Shown here piece by piece: positions 1 to 6,091 of a stretch of 8,745 nucleotides of DNA (the stretch's first letter is position 1; each line of letters starts with the position of its first letter). Position numbers and translations under genes: made by a program. Location: positions 1 to 8,745 of the forward strand of contig JALOQG010000094.1 of NCBI GenBank assembly GCA_025453505.1. The letters are read 5' to 3'. Source of the DNA: Myxococcota bacterium. Its GTDB lineage: Bacteria > Myxococcota_A > UBA9160 > PR03. Under the pieces are notes generated by a model. It had not been told where the DNA came from, made no database searches, and saw nothing but the letters and a program-made list of their open reading frames with translations.

Positions 1-472
1 CGCGTTCGTCGGGCCGCACCGCGATGGTCGGCGGCGCCGGCACCAGGATGCGACGCCAGCTGGCGTCGGCGCCGGCGCCAGCGAGTACGCGAATGCCCGC
101 TCGATCGAGCAGCAGCACCTCGAGTCCGGGCGCTCCGTCGAGATCGGCGACGTCGTACGTGGCGACGCCCGGCGGCAACGGTGCGCTCCAGGTCGGCGTC
201 GGCGCGAGGCCCCCCTCCGGCTGCGCCGCGTGGACGTGGAGCGTGCGCTTCTCGTCCGGCGCCATGCCCTCGACGACCACGGTCAACAGCTCGGCTCGGC
301 CGTCGCCGTCGAAGTCGCCGAACTCGGCGGCGACGCTGCGGCCCGCGCTGGCGATCGACTGCACGGCGAAGGCCGGGCCGGCGGGCTGCGCGCGCGCCCG
401 CAGTGGCGCGAACGGTCCAGCCCATGCGAGCACGGCGATGGCGATTGCGATGCATCTCGAAGCGTCGTGCAC
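1..472 (-). CDS. Exported FG-GAP/VCBS repeat protein, N-terminal part (partial)
   Basis: The minus strand reads open from a GTG at 472 to the left edge, giving 157 residues without a stop, so the C-terminal part is missing. Residues 1-28 look like a Sec signal peptide: a short N-terminus with one Arg, a hydrophobic run (CIAIAIAVLAWAGPF, residues 7-21) and an A-R-A site before Gln29. There is no lipobox cysteine. Residues 51-62 read FGDFDGDGRAEL, the calcium-binding DxDxDG loop of FG-GAP/VCBS repeats. A degenerate second copy follows at about 106-120 (YDVADLDGAPGLEV). The family forms beta-propeller-like surface or secreted proteins; the ligand cannot be told here. No Shine-Dalgarno is visible. 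A TACGGT hexamer ends 6 bases before the start, suggesting a leaderless mRNA. The gene is divergent from the esterase across 81 bases. The GTG was chosen because it gives a complete signal peptide. The FG-GAP identity is good; the function is unknown. Confidence 0.72.
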   Translation of the reverse strand, partial: MHDASRCIAIAIAVLAWAGPFAPLRARAQPAGPAFAVQSIASAGRSVAAEFGDFDGDGRAELLTVVVEGMAPDEKRTLHVHAAQPEGGLAPTPTWSAPLPPGVATYDVADLDGAPGLEVLLLDRAGIRVLAGAGADASWRRILVPAPPTIAVRPDER

Positions 473-478
473 GCCGCG

Positions 479-484
479 ACCGTA
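479..484 (-). promoter_or_regulatory. Putative -10 element for the FG-GAP protein gene
   Basis: On the minus strand this reads TACGGT inside GCTACGGTCGCGGC and ends 6 bases before the GTG at 472. It matches the TAnnnT + GCG pattern seen before other leading genes in the window. The spacing would place the transcript start at or next to the start codon, so the mRNA is predicted to be leaderless. No -35 element is recognisable. Confidence 0.35.
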
Positions 485-513
485 GCGCGCAACGGCGCGG
501 CGCCGCGCTGGGC

Positions 514-519
514 TACGAT
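514..519 (+). promoter_or_regulatory. Putative -10 element for the esterase gene
   Basis: TACGAT within GCTACGATCGCGCGCC, 34 bases before the GTG at 554. TACGAT matches the TATAAT consensus at four of six positions and is followed by the GCGC stretch seen at ilvD. The predicted 5' leader of about 25-30 bases would contain the Shine-Dalgarno. No -35 element is recognisable. Confidence 0.4.
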
Positions 520-540
520 CGCGCGCCGTCGGGACGAGAG

Positions 541-549
541 GGGAGGGGA
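541..549 (+). promoter_or_regulatory. Shine-Dalgarno that fixes the esterase start
   Basis: GGGAGGGGA, with a GGAGG core at 542-546, lies 7 bases before the GTG at 554. The frame is open back to an ATG at 230, but that longer version would run through the oppositely oriented signal-peptide gene. This site decides for the GTG. Confidence 0.7.
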
Positions 550-553
550 TCCA

Positions 554-1519
554 GTGGTCGTTCGCGAGCAGCCCGTACCGGGACTCGATCCGCGCATCTT
601 TTCGCGCAGCGCGGTCGATCCCGTGACCGCGCAGCTCAACCAGGCCATCGAGAAAGTGCTCGCGCAGACGACCTCGGTGCATCTGCGGCGTCCCGCCGAG
701 CTTCGCGCCGAACGCGAGCGCGGCGAAGGCGTCTGGGGTCCCGTACTCACCGTCGATTCGGCGCGCGTCCGCGAGATCCCCGGACCGGCCGGCGAGATCC
801 CGATCCGCGTGATCGCTCCGCCGTCGCCGCGCGGTGTCTACCTGCACTTCCACGGCGGCGGTTGGACGCTCGGCGCGGCGCACCACTGCGACGTCCCGAA
901 CCAGCGCATCGCGGACGAATGCGGGCTCGCCGTCGTCAGCGTCGACTATCGGCTGGCGCCCGAACACCCGTACCCCGCCGGTCCCGACGACTGCGAGGCG
1001 GCGGCGCTCTGGATCGTGGAGCACGCGCTCGGCGAGTTCGGCACCGACCGCTTCCTGATCGGCGGCGAGTCGGCGGGCGCGCACCTCTCGGTCGTGACGC
1101 TGCTGCGGTTGCGCGATCGTCACGGTCTCGCGCCCTTCGTCGCCGCCAACCTGCTCTTCGGTGCGTACGATCTCTCGCTGACGCCGAGCGCGCGCGGCTG
1201 GGGCGAACGCAACCTGATCCTCTCGACTCCGATCATCGAGTGGTTCACCGAACACTTCGTGCCCGAGCCGCTGCGCCGGCATCCGGACGTGTCGCCGCTC
1301 TACGCGGATCTGGCGGGGCTGCCGCCTGCCTTGCTCACCGTCGGCACGGAAGACCCCCTGCTCGACGATTCGCTCTTCCTGCACGCGCGCTGGATCGCCG
1401 CGGGCAACGACGCCCGCATCTCGGTGTGGCCCGGCGGCGTCCACGGCTTCAACGCGTTCCCGGTGCCCATCGCGCAACGCTCGAACGCGCAGATCATCGA
1501 CTTCCTCGCCAACGCGTGA
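554..1519 (+). CDS. Alpha/beta-hydrolase, HSL-family (family IV) esterase
   Basis: A 321-residue cytoplasmic carboxylic ester hydrolase of the hormone-sensitive-lipase type (Pfam Abhydrolase_3). It has a helical cap region at about residues 1-60 and then the hydrolase core. HGGGW at 100-104 forms the oxyanion hole. GESAG at 171-175 is the nucleophile elbow with Ser173. Asp267 in EDPLLDD and His297 in GGVHGF complete the triad. The flanking SVDYRLAPEHPYPA block is also typical. All catalytic residues are present and the length is normal for the family (about 300-330), so the enzyme should be active. No signal peptide is seen. The natural ester cannot be inferred; family members usually prefer short acyl chains. 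The GTG start is set by a strong Shine-Dalgarno. The stop overlaps the start of the next gene by four bases (GTGA), implying co-transcription and translational coupling with the small membrane protein. Confidence 0.92.
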   Translation: MVVREQPVPGLDPRIFSRSAVDPVTAQLNQAIEKVLAQTTSVHLRRPAELRAERERGEGVWGPVLTVDSARVREIPGPAGEIPIRVIAPPSPRGVYLHFHGGGWTLGAAHHCDVPNQRIADECGLAVVSVDYRLAPEHPYPAGPDDCEAAALWIVEHALGEFGTDRFLIGGESAGAHLSVVTLLRLRDRHGLAPFVAANLLFGAYDLSLTPSARGWGERNLILSTPIIEWFTEHFVPEPLRRHPDVSPLYADLAGLPPALLTVGTEDPLLDDSLFLHARWIAAGNDARISVWPGGVHGFNAFPVPIAQRSNAQIIDFLANA

Positions 1520-1953
1520 TCCGCTTCGTCCTCTACGGGCTGCTCGGCTGGTGCGCCGAGATCGTCTGGACGGCGCTGCTCGACTTCGCGAAGCGCCGCG
1601 ACCCGCGGCTCGCCGGCACTTCGTATCTCTGGATGTTCCCGATCTACGGCTCGATCGCGTTGCTCTACGAGCCGGTCCACGATCGGATCCGCGAGCTGCC
1701 ACTGATCGCGCGCGCGGGCATCTGGTCGCTCGGCTTCACGACCGTCGAGTGGGCGAGCGGCTGGGCGATCGAACGGCTGACGGGGCGCTGCCCGTGGGAT
1801 TACGTCGCGGGCGGCGCGCGCCTCGCGATCAATCCATACGTGCGCTGGGACTACTTCCCGCTCTGGGCCGCCGTCGGGCTCGCGCTCGAACCCGTGCACG
1901 ACTTCCTGGTGCGCCTCACGCCCGCGATCGAGGCTGCGCTCGGCGTGGGTTAG
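1516..1953 (+). CDS. Small multipass membrane protein, CmpB/TMEM229-like family
   Basis: A 145-residue integral membrane protein with about four hydrophobic segments (near residues 2-22, 35-52, 63-83 and 112-130). The sequence shows GWCAE at 11-15, GTSYLWMFPIYG at 34-45, a conserved-looking Glu52, VEWASGW at 77-83 and CPWDY at 92-96. From memory these blocks match the bacterial 'putative ABC-transporter type IV' family (ABC_trans_CmpB) and the animal TMEM229 proteins, which share a W..(F/M)(P)IYG block, an E..(S/T)G block and CPWDY. No biochemical function is established for the family, and the ABC-transporter label is only nominal because there is no ATPase or substrate-binding motif. The GTG start sits in a GTGA overlap with the esterase stop, so the two are probably coupled. 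The TAG stop overlaps the putative ilvD -10 element. The membrane topology is clear; the family assignment is fairly sure; the role is unknown. Confidence 0.8.
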   Translation: MIRFVLYGLLGWCAEIVWTALLDFAKRRDPRLAGTSYLWMFPIYGSIALLYEPVHDRIRELPLIARAGIWSLGFTTVEWASGWAIERLTGRCPWDYVAGGARLAINPYVRWDYFPLWAAVGLALEPVHDFLVRLTPAIEAALGVG

Positions 1954-1956
1954 GAT
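1951..1956 (+). promoter_or_regulatory. Putative -10 element for ilvD
   Basis: TAGGAT within GTTAGGATCGCGCGAC, 20 bases before the ATG at 1977. Its first three bases are the stop codon of the preceding gene. The context is nearly identical to the one before the esterase (TACGATCGCGCG). The predicted 5' leader is about 13 bases, just long enough to hold the Shine-Dalgarno. Confidence 0.4.
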
Positions 1957-1964
1957 CGCGCGAC

Positions 1965-1969
1965 AGGAG
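1965..1969 (+). promoter_or_regulatory. Shine-Dalgarno of ilvD
   Basis: AGGAG, 7 bases before the ATG at 1977. It supports that ATG over upstream in-frame codons, which would lie inside the preceding membrane-protein gene. Confidence 0.7.
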
Positions 1970-1976
1970 TTCTTCC

Positions 1977-3659
1977 ATGGCACAGCCGCTCAATCGCATC
2001 TCCCGTCGCATCACGCAGCCGAAGAGCCAGGGCGCCTCGCAGGCGATGCTCTACGCCACCGGTCTCACCGAGGCCGACATGGAGAAGGGGCAGGTCGGCA
2101 TCGCGAGCTGCTGGTACGAGGGCAACTCGTGCAACATGCACCTGAACGATCTCGCGGCGCACGTGAAGGAGGGCGTCGTCGCGGCGCAGCTCGTCGGCAT
2201 GCGCTTCAACACGATCGGGGTCTCCGACGGCATCTCGATGGGGACCGAGGGCATGAGCTTCTCGCTGCCGTCGCGCGACCTGATCGCCGACTCGATCGAG
2301 ACGGTGATGTCGGCGCAGTGGTACGACGCGCTCGTCGCGCTGCCCGGCTGCGACAAGAACATGCCGGGCTGCCTGATCGCGATGGCGCGCCTGAACCGTC
2401 CGTCGCTGATGGTCTACGGAGGCACGATCCGGGCGGGTCACGGCCGCAAGGGCGATCCCCTGGACATCGTCTCGGCGTTCCAGTCCTACGGCGAGTTCAT
2501 CGCGAAGCGGATCGACGAGGAGGCGCGCTGCGACATCGTGCGTCACGCGTGCCCCGGCGCGGGCGCCTGCGGCGGGATGTACACCGCCAACACGATGGCG
2601 TCGGCGATCGAGGCGCTCGGCATGGCGCTGCCGTACAGCGCGTCGATTCCGGCGGAGGATCCCGCGAAGATCGAAGAATGCCTGCGCGCGGGCGCGGTCG
2701 TGCGACAGCTGCTCGAGCGCGACCTGAAGCCGCGCGACATCATGACGCGCGCCGCGTTCGAGAACGCGATCGCGGTGGTGTCGGTGCTCGGCGGCTCGAC
2801 CAACGCCGTGCTGCACCTGCTCGCGATGGCGCGCGCGGCGGAGGTGCCGCTCGGGATCGACGACTTCCAGACGATCTCGGATCGCGTGCCGCTGCTCGCC
2901 GATCTGAAGCCCAGCGGCCGCTTCGTGATGGAGGACCTGCACGCGGTGGGCGGCACGCCCGCCGTGATGAAGCTGCTCCTCGAGCACGGGCTGCTGCACG
3001 GCGAGTGCATGACCGTGACGGGCCGCACGCTCGCGGAGAATCTCGCGGCGCTGCCCGCACTCGCACCGGATCAGCAGGTGATGCGCCCGTGGAACGACCC
3101 GATCAAGGAGACCGGCCACATCCAGATCCTGCGCGGCACGCTCGCTCCCGGCGGCTCCGTCGCGAAGATCACGGGCAAGGAAGGTCTGCACTTCGAGGGT
3201 CCGGCGCAGGTGTTCGAACGCGAAGAGGCGATGATCGCCGCCGCCGAGCGCGGCGAGATCCGCAAGGGATCCGTGATCGTGATCCGCTACGAGGGACCCA
3301 AGGGCGGACCGGGCATGCCCGAGATGCTGACGCCGACATCGATCATCATGGGCGCGGGACTCGGCCAGGACGTGGCGCTGATCACCGACGGCCGCTTCTC
3401 CGGCGGCTCGCACGGCTTCATCATCGGCCACGTCGTGCCCGAAGCGCAGGAGGGCGGACCGATCGCGCTGGTGCGCGACGGCGACGTCGTCACCATCGAC
3501 GCAAAGCGACGCGTGCTCGACCTCGCGGTTCCGGCCGACGAACTCGAGCGCCGCCGGCGCGCGTGGATCGCGCCGCCGCTGCCGGCGACGCGCGGTGTGC
3601 TCGCGCGCTATCTGCGCAGCGTGCGTTCCGCTTCGGAAGGCTGCGTCACGGACGAGTAG
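1977..3659 (+). CDS. ilvD: Dihydroxy-acid dehydratase
   Basis: A 560-residue cytoplasmic enzyme of the IlvD/Edd family. It dehydrates 2,3-dihydroxyisovalerate to 2-ketoisovalerate, and the matching precursor to 2-keto-3-methylvalerate, for valine, leucine, isoleucine and pantothenate synthesis. Three cysteines expected to bind the [2Fe-2S] cluster are Cys52 (WYEGNSC), Cys125 (CDKNMPGC) and Cys198 (CPGAGAC). Lys127 in CDK is the position generally described as a carboxylated Mg ligand. Ser475 in TDGRFSGGSHG is the proposed catalytic base. The length is full for the family, and motifs such as GGTIRAGH, MYTANTM, GGSTNAVLHL and GPKGGPGMPEML are intact. The three-cysteine pattern points to the [2Fe-2S] type rather than the oxygen-labile [4Fe-4S] type. 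The wording of the motifs favours IlvD over 6-phosphogluconate dehydratase. No other ilv gene is in the window. It probably has its own promoter, although read-through from the upstream pair is possible. The last 14 bases overlap the convergent gene on the other strand. Confidence 0.96.
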   Translation: MAQPLNRISRRITQPKSQGASQAMLYATGLTEADMEKGQVGIASCWYEGNSCNMHLNDLAAHVKEGVVAAQLVGMRFNTIGVSDGISMGTEGMSFSLPSRDLIADSIETVMSAQWYDALVALPGCDKNMPGCLIAMARLNRPSLMVYGGTIRAGHGRKGDPLDIVSAFQSYGEFIAKRIDEEARCDIVRHACPGAGACGGMYTANTMASAIEALGMALPYSASIPAEDPAKIEECLRAGAVVRQLLERDLKPRDIMTRAAFENAIAVVSVLGGSTNAVLHLLAMARAAEVPLGIDDFQTISDRVPLLADLKPSGRFVMEDLHAVGGTPAVMKLLLEHGLLHGECMTVTGRTLAENLAALPALAPDQQVMRPWNDPIKETGHIQILRGTLAPGGSVAKITGKEGLHFEGPAQVFEREEAMIAAAERGEIRKGSVIVIRYEGPKGGPGMPEMLTPTSIIMGAGLGQDVALITDGRFSGGSHGFIIGHVVPEAQEGGPIALVRDGDVVTIDAKRRVLDLAVPADELERRRRAWIAPPLPATRGVLARYLRSVRSASEGCVTDE

Positions 3660-4071
3660 TCGCGCGCGGCAGGTGCCGGAGCGCCCAGGCCTGCGCGATC
3701 GCACCGACGAGTTCCGTCGCGACGAACGCCCACAACACCGGCGTGACGCCGCCGCGCCGGATCGACCACCCGATCAGCGCGGCCACCGCGCAGCGGCCGA
3801 TCGCATCCGCGCGGACCAGCTGACGCCACGGCCAGGCGAGCCGCACCAGCGCCCACAGCACGCCGAGCGCGCCGGCCAGGTTCGCGAAGAAGAGAGCGAG
3901 CGCCGGCAGCGAGACCGCCGGCGTCGCGAGCCCGAGCGCGGCGTCGATCTGCATCAGCGCGTCCACCAGGCGTCGCTCGAGGCCGGGCACCGCGAGCAGC
4001 CCGGTCGCGACCAGGTCGAAGCCCGCCGCCGCTCGCGCCACGCGTGTCGCCGCTCGCCGGGAATCGTTCAC
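3646..4071 (-). CDS. Small membrane protein of unknown function
   Basis: A 141-residue protein I do not recognise. It has about four hydrophobic stretches at roughly residues 12-30, 52-78, 88-103 and 109-131, with a basic N-terminus and C-terminus, so it should be an integral cytoplasmic-membrane protein. Notable polar residues within or near the segments are Asp19, Asn64, Asp89, Arg93 and Glu120. The GTG at 4071 was chosen over an in-frame ATG at 4110 because the longer form would nearly reach the divergent crotonase start and leave no promoter space. The GTG also has a GCAGGG at a 7-base spacing. The 3' end overlaps the ilvD 3' end by 14 bases in convergent orientation. The reading frame covers what would otherwise be a 450-base gap, and the hydrophobic pattern is coherent, so I think it is real. 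No function can be given. Confidence 0.65.
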   Translation of the reverse strand: MNDSRRAATRVARAAAGFDLVATGLLAVPGLERRLVDALMQIDAALGLATPAVSLPALALFFANLAGALGVLWALVRLAWPWRQLVRADAIGRCAVAALIGWSIRRGGVTPVLWAFVATELVGAIAQAWALRHLPRATTRP

Positions 4072-4076
4072 GCCAC

Positions 4077-4082
4077 TACCCT
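4077..4082 (+). promoter_or_regulatory. Putative -10 element for the crotonase gene
   Basis: TACCCT in the left palindrome arm, 30 bases before the GTG at 4113 and followed by GCCGCGCG. The predicted 5' leader of about 23 bases includes the Shine-Dalgarno at 4100-4106. Confidence 0.35.
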
Positions 4083-4092
4083 GCCGCGCGCC

Positions 4093-4098
4093 AGGGTA
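4093..4098 (-). promoter_or_regulatory. Putative -10 element for the small membrane protein gene
   Basis: On the minus strand this reads TACCCT, followed by GGCGCGCGG, 21 bases before the GTG at 4071. It is the mirror of the plus-strand element at 4077-4082, so the two promoters would overlap head to head and compete. Confidence 0.3.
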
Positions 4099-4099
4099 C

Positions 4100-4106
4100 A
4101 GGAGAG
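4100..4106 (+). promoter_or_regulatory. Shine-Dalgarno that fixes the crotonase start
   Basis: AGGAGAG, 6 bases before the GTG at 4113. The same frame is open back to an ATG at 4044, but that extension runs through the palindrome and into the divergent gene and lacks family similarity. The GTG gives the usual crotonase N-terminus (YEEILYEVADPVATITLNRP). Confidence 0.7.
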
Positions 4107-4112
4107 CCAACC

Positions 4113-4937
4113 GTGTACGAAGAGATCCTCTACGAAGTGGCCGATCCGGTCGCGACGATCACGCTGAATCGCCCCGCGCAACTCAACGCGTGGACCGATC
4201 GCATGGCGGCCGAGCTGAAGCACGCGCTCGCGCAGGCGGAGGCGGATTCGCGCGTGGTCGTGATCGTCCTCACGGGCGCCGGGCGCGGCTTCTGCGCGGG
4301 CGCCGATCTCCAGCGGCTTCGCGCGATCACGGAAGGCAGGCGCGGCGCCGACGTCCCGGCGGAGCTGGCGTCGGCCGACCCGGGCGATCCGGACGTGGGC
4401 GAGTCGTTTCGCGGTACCTACACGTACCTGATGTCGATCCGGAAGCCGGTGGTGGCCGCGATCAACGGCGCCTGTGCGGGCATGGCGGTTCCGATCGCGC
4501 TCTGCTGCGACCTGCGCTTCGCCTCGGAGCAAGCGGTCTTCACGACCGCCTTCTCGCGCCGCGGCCTGATCGCGGAGTGGGGGCTCGCGTGGCTGCTGCC
4601 GCGCGTCGTCGGACCGGCACACGCGCTCGATCTCTGCTTCTCTGCGCGCAAGGTCGGTGCCGCCGAGGCCGAGCGGATGGGCCTCGTGAACCGCGTGGTG
4701 CCGGCCGGCGAACTGCTCTCCGCCACGCGCGCCTGGGCGGAGGACGTCGCGGCGAACTGTTCGCCCGCTTCGATGCGCATCATGAAGCGTCAGGTCTGGC
4801 AGAACCTGACCGACTCGCTCGCGCATGCGGAGAAGGAGTCGATCCGGCTGATGATCGAGAGCTTCGACCGCCCCGACTTCCGCGAGGGCGTGATGTCGTT
4901 CCTGGAGAAGCGGCCGCCGAAGTTCCAGCGCCTCTGA
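4113..4937 (+). CDS. Enoyl-CoA hydratase/isomerase (crotonase) superfamily protein
   Basis: A 274-residue cytoplasmic acyl-CoA enzyme with the full crotonase fold. ATITLNRP lies near residues 12-19, and GRGFCAGADL (57-66) forms the first oxyanion-hole strand. AINGACAGMAVPIALCCDLRFAS (about 116-138) is the second. GLVNRVVP (about 190-197) and a helical C-terminus complete it. In an ungapped alignment with rat mitochondrial enoyl-CoA hydratase, the two catalytic glutamates (Glu144, Glu164) correspond to Pro127 and Phe147. An acidic residue, Glu155, is present eight positions further on, where dienoyl-CoA isomerase and 3-hydroxyisobutyryl-CoA hydrolase carry a functional Asp. The block SRRGLIAEWGLAWLLPRVVG defines a common subgroup annotated as enoyl-CoA hydratase. 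Plain hydratase activity is therefore doubtful; isomerase, hydrolase or another crotonase reaction is possible. The gene is monocistronic, divergent from the small membrane protein, and convergent with the PerM-like gene with 4 bases between stops. Confidence 0.9.
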   Translation: MYEEILYEVADPVATITLNRPAQLNAWTDRMAAELKHALAQAEADSRVVVIVLTGAGRGFCAGADLQRLRAITEGRRGADVPAELASADPGDPDVGESFRGTYTYLMSIRKPVVAAINGACAGMAVPIALCCDLRFASEQAVFTTAFSRRGLIAEWGLAWLLPRVVGPAHALDLCFSARKVGAAEAERMGLVNRVVPAGELLSATRAWAEDVAANCSPASMRIMKRQVWQNLTDSLAHAEKESIRLMIESFDRPDFREGVMSFLEKRPPKFQRL

Positions 4938-4941
4938 GGTC

Positions 4942-6054
4942 CTAGACCGGCGGCGTCGGATCCTCGTTCGAGAAGAGCGACGACGAGCGGTAGATCTCGA
5001 AGAGTTCGTCGGCGAACACCTTCACGACGGCGGCGGCGGGCACCGCGATCAGCAGGCCGAGGAATCCGAACAGATCGGCGCCGATCAGTAGCGCGACGAT
5101 CACCGCTCCGGGGTGCAGGCCGACGCTCTGCCCGACGATGCGCGGCGTCAACACGAAGCCCTCGAAGTTCTGTACTACGGCATACCAGCCGACGACGGCC
5201 GCGAGGTGCCAGTCGATGCCGAACTGCAGGATGCAGAGAACCGAAGCGCTCACCAGTGCGATGAGACTGCCGAGATACGGGATGACGGCGAGCAGGCCGG
5301 AGACGACGCCCACGCCGATCGCGAGGTCGATGCCGATCACGGCGAAGCCGGCCGCGTAGAGCACGCCGAGCACGATCGCCACGAGTACCTGACCACGCAG
5401 AAATCCCGAGACCAGCCGGTCCACCGTCCGGATCTTCTCGAACACGTAGCTGCGCTGGCGCGGCGGGATCCAATGGCCGAGTCGCACGACGTAGTCGTCG
5501 AAGTCCACGAGCAGGTAGTACGCGAGGACCGGGATCACGAGCAGGCCGACCAGCGACGCGAAGGAGCCGAACACGGTCGCGACCGCCCCGGCGAGCAGGT
5601 TGCGCGTCGCCTCGAGCGGCAGCGGGATCTCGCCGGTGCGCACGCGCGCGATCACGTCGTCGAAGGTCTTCGGCACCTCGATCCCGACGCGCGCCTCGAT
5701 CTGCGGGACCACGACCGTCACCAGCCGCTCGAGGTAAACCGGCATGTTTCGCGCGAGCGCCGTCACCTCCGCCTGCAGCTTGGGCAGCAGGACGAGGATG
5801 CTGCCGATCACGCCGAATCCGACGATGCCGAGCAGCACGAAGATCGCGATGCTGCGCCGCACGCCGCGCTTCTCGAAGCGGTCGATCACCGGATCGAGCA
5901 GGTACGCCATCACGAACGCCGCGGCGAGCGGCGTCAGCGCCGCCTTCAGCACGTAGAGCACGGCGAAGACGACCACGAGGACGACGGCGCCGACCACCGC
6001 GCGCCGCGCGGAGCGGGCGAGAAAGTCGCGGTCCGAGTCGCGCCCGTCCCCCAT
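4942..6054 (-). CDS. AI-2E/PerM family transporter
   Basis: A 370-residue polytopic inner-membrane protein of the AI-2E transporter (PerM/TqsA/YdiK) family. The sequence shows a hydrophobic pair at about 20-56, a third segment at 68-92, and a long soluble or amphipathic stretch at 93-155. A further hydrophobic segment lies at 158-182, and several re-entrant or membrane segments occupy 222-345. Family blocks are visible: VIPYLGSL (257-264), FEGFVLTPRIVG (297-308), and GADLFGFLGLLIAVPAAA (325-342). Members have been linked to autoinducer-2 export, Na+/H+ exchange and general efflux, so the substrate here is open; no luxS-like gene is in the window. The ATG at 6054 was chosen over an in-frame ATG at 6114, which would overlap the lgt start and adds a poorly hydrophobic, unfamily-like tail. 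No Shine-Dalgarno is seen. A TAGGCT ends 7 bases before the ATG, fitting a leaderless mRNA. It is divergent from lgt with 37 bases between starts. Confidence 0.92.
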   Translation of the reverse strand: MGDGRDSDRDFLARSARRAVVGAVVLVVVFAVLYVLKAALTPLAAAFVMAYLLDPVIDRFEKRGVRRSIAIFVLLGIVGFGVIGSILVLLPKLQAEVTALARNMPVYLERLVTVVVPQIEARVGIEVPKTFDDVIARVRTGEIPLPLEATRNLLAGAVATVFGSFASLVGLLVIPVLAYYLLVDFDDYVVRLGHWIPPRQRSYVFEKIRTVDRLVSGFLRGQVLVAIVLGVLYAAGFAVIGIDLAIGVGVVSGLLAVIPYLGSLIALVSASVLCILQFGIDWHLAAVVGWYAVVQNFEGFVLTPRIVGQSVGLHPGAVIVALLIGADLFGFLGLLIAVPAAAVVKVFADELFEIYRSSSLFSNEDPTPPV

Positions 6055-6061
6055 GCCGCGC

Positions 6062-6067
6062 AGCCTA
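6062..6067 (-). promoter_or_regulatory. Putative -10 element for the PerM-like gene
   Basis: On the minus strand this reads TAGGCT within GGTAGGCTGCGCGGC and ends 7 bases before the ATG at 6054. With no Shine-Dalgarno in between, a leaderless mRNA is predicted. On the plus strand, toward lgt, the best candidate is TGCGAT at 6074-6079, 12 bases before the lgt GTG; this is weaker and less certain. Confidence 0.35.
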
Positions 6068-6091
6068 CCACTGTGCGATGCTCCGCGCGCC

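Larger units (their letters stand above)
4077..4098. repeat. 22-bp near-perfect palindrome in the divergent intergenic region
   Basis: Arms TACCCTG (4077-4083) and CAGGGTA (4092-4098) flank a self-complementary CGCGCG centre (4085-4090). The only non-pairing positions are C4084 and C4091. It fills half of the 41 bases between the GTG at 4071 (minus) and the GTG at 4113 (plus). Each arm contains a TAnnnT hexamer reading outward, so the palindrome may be a symmetric divergent promoter, an operator for a dimeric repressor, or both. Confidence 0.6.

Noticed and set aside
24..485. 153-codon plus-strand open frame at the left end
   Set aside because: Ser/Pro/Ala/Arg-rich low-complexity translation; the minus strand at the same place gives a signal peptide and a DxDxDG FG-GAP loop.
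230..553. 108-codon N-terminal extension of the esterase from an ATG at 230
   Set aside because: It lies antisense to the signal-peptide/FG-GAP gene, is not esterase-like, and a strong Shine-Dalgarno precedes the GTG at 554.
1977..3659. Reading ilvD as 6-phosphogluconate or sugar-acid dehydratase
   Set aside because: The motif wording (WYEGNSCNMH, GGTIRAGH, GRFSGGSHGF) and the length of 560 fit dihydroxy-acid dehydratase; Edd proteins are longer and differ at these blocks.
1950..3704. 584-codon open frame on the minus strand opposite ilvD
   Set aside because: Composition is dominated by Arg, Ala, His and Asp with no motif; it is the antisense shadow of ilvD, whose frame has all family signatures.
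4931..4939. CCTCTGAGG as a terminator between the convergent crotonase and PerM-like genes
   Set aside because: The arms are four bases with a one-base loop and no T-run follows; it cannot act as an intrinsic terminator.
6053..6091. ATG at 6053 as an earlier lgt start
   Set aside because: It would overlap the start codon of the divergent PerM-like gene and adds 13 non-family residues; the GTG at 6092 gives the usual Lgt N-terminus.
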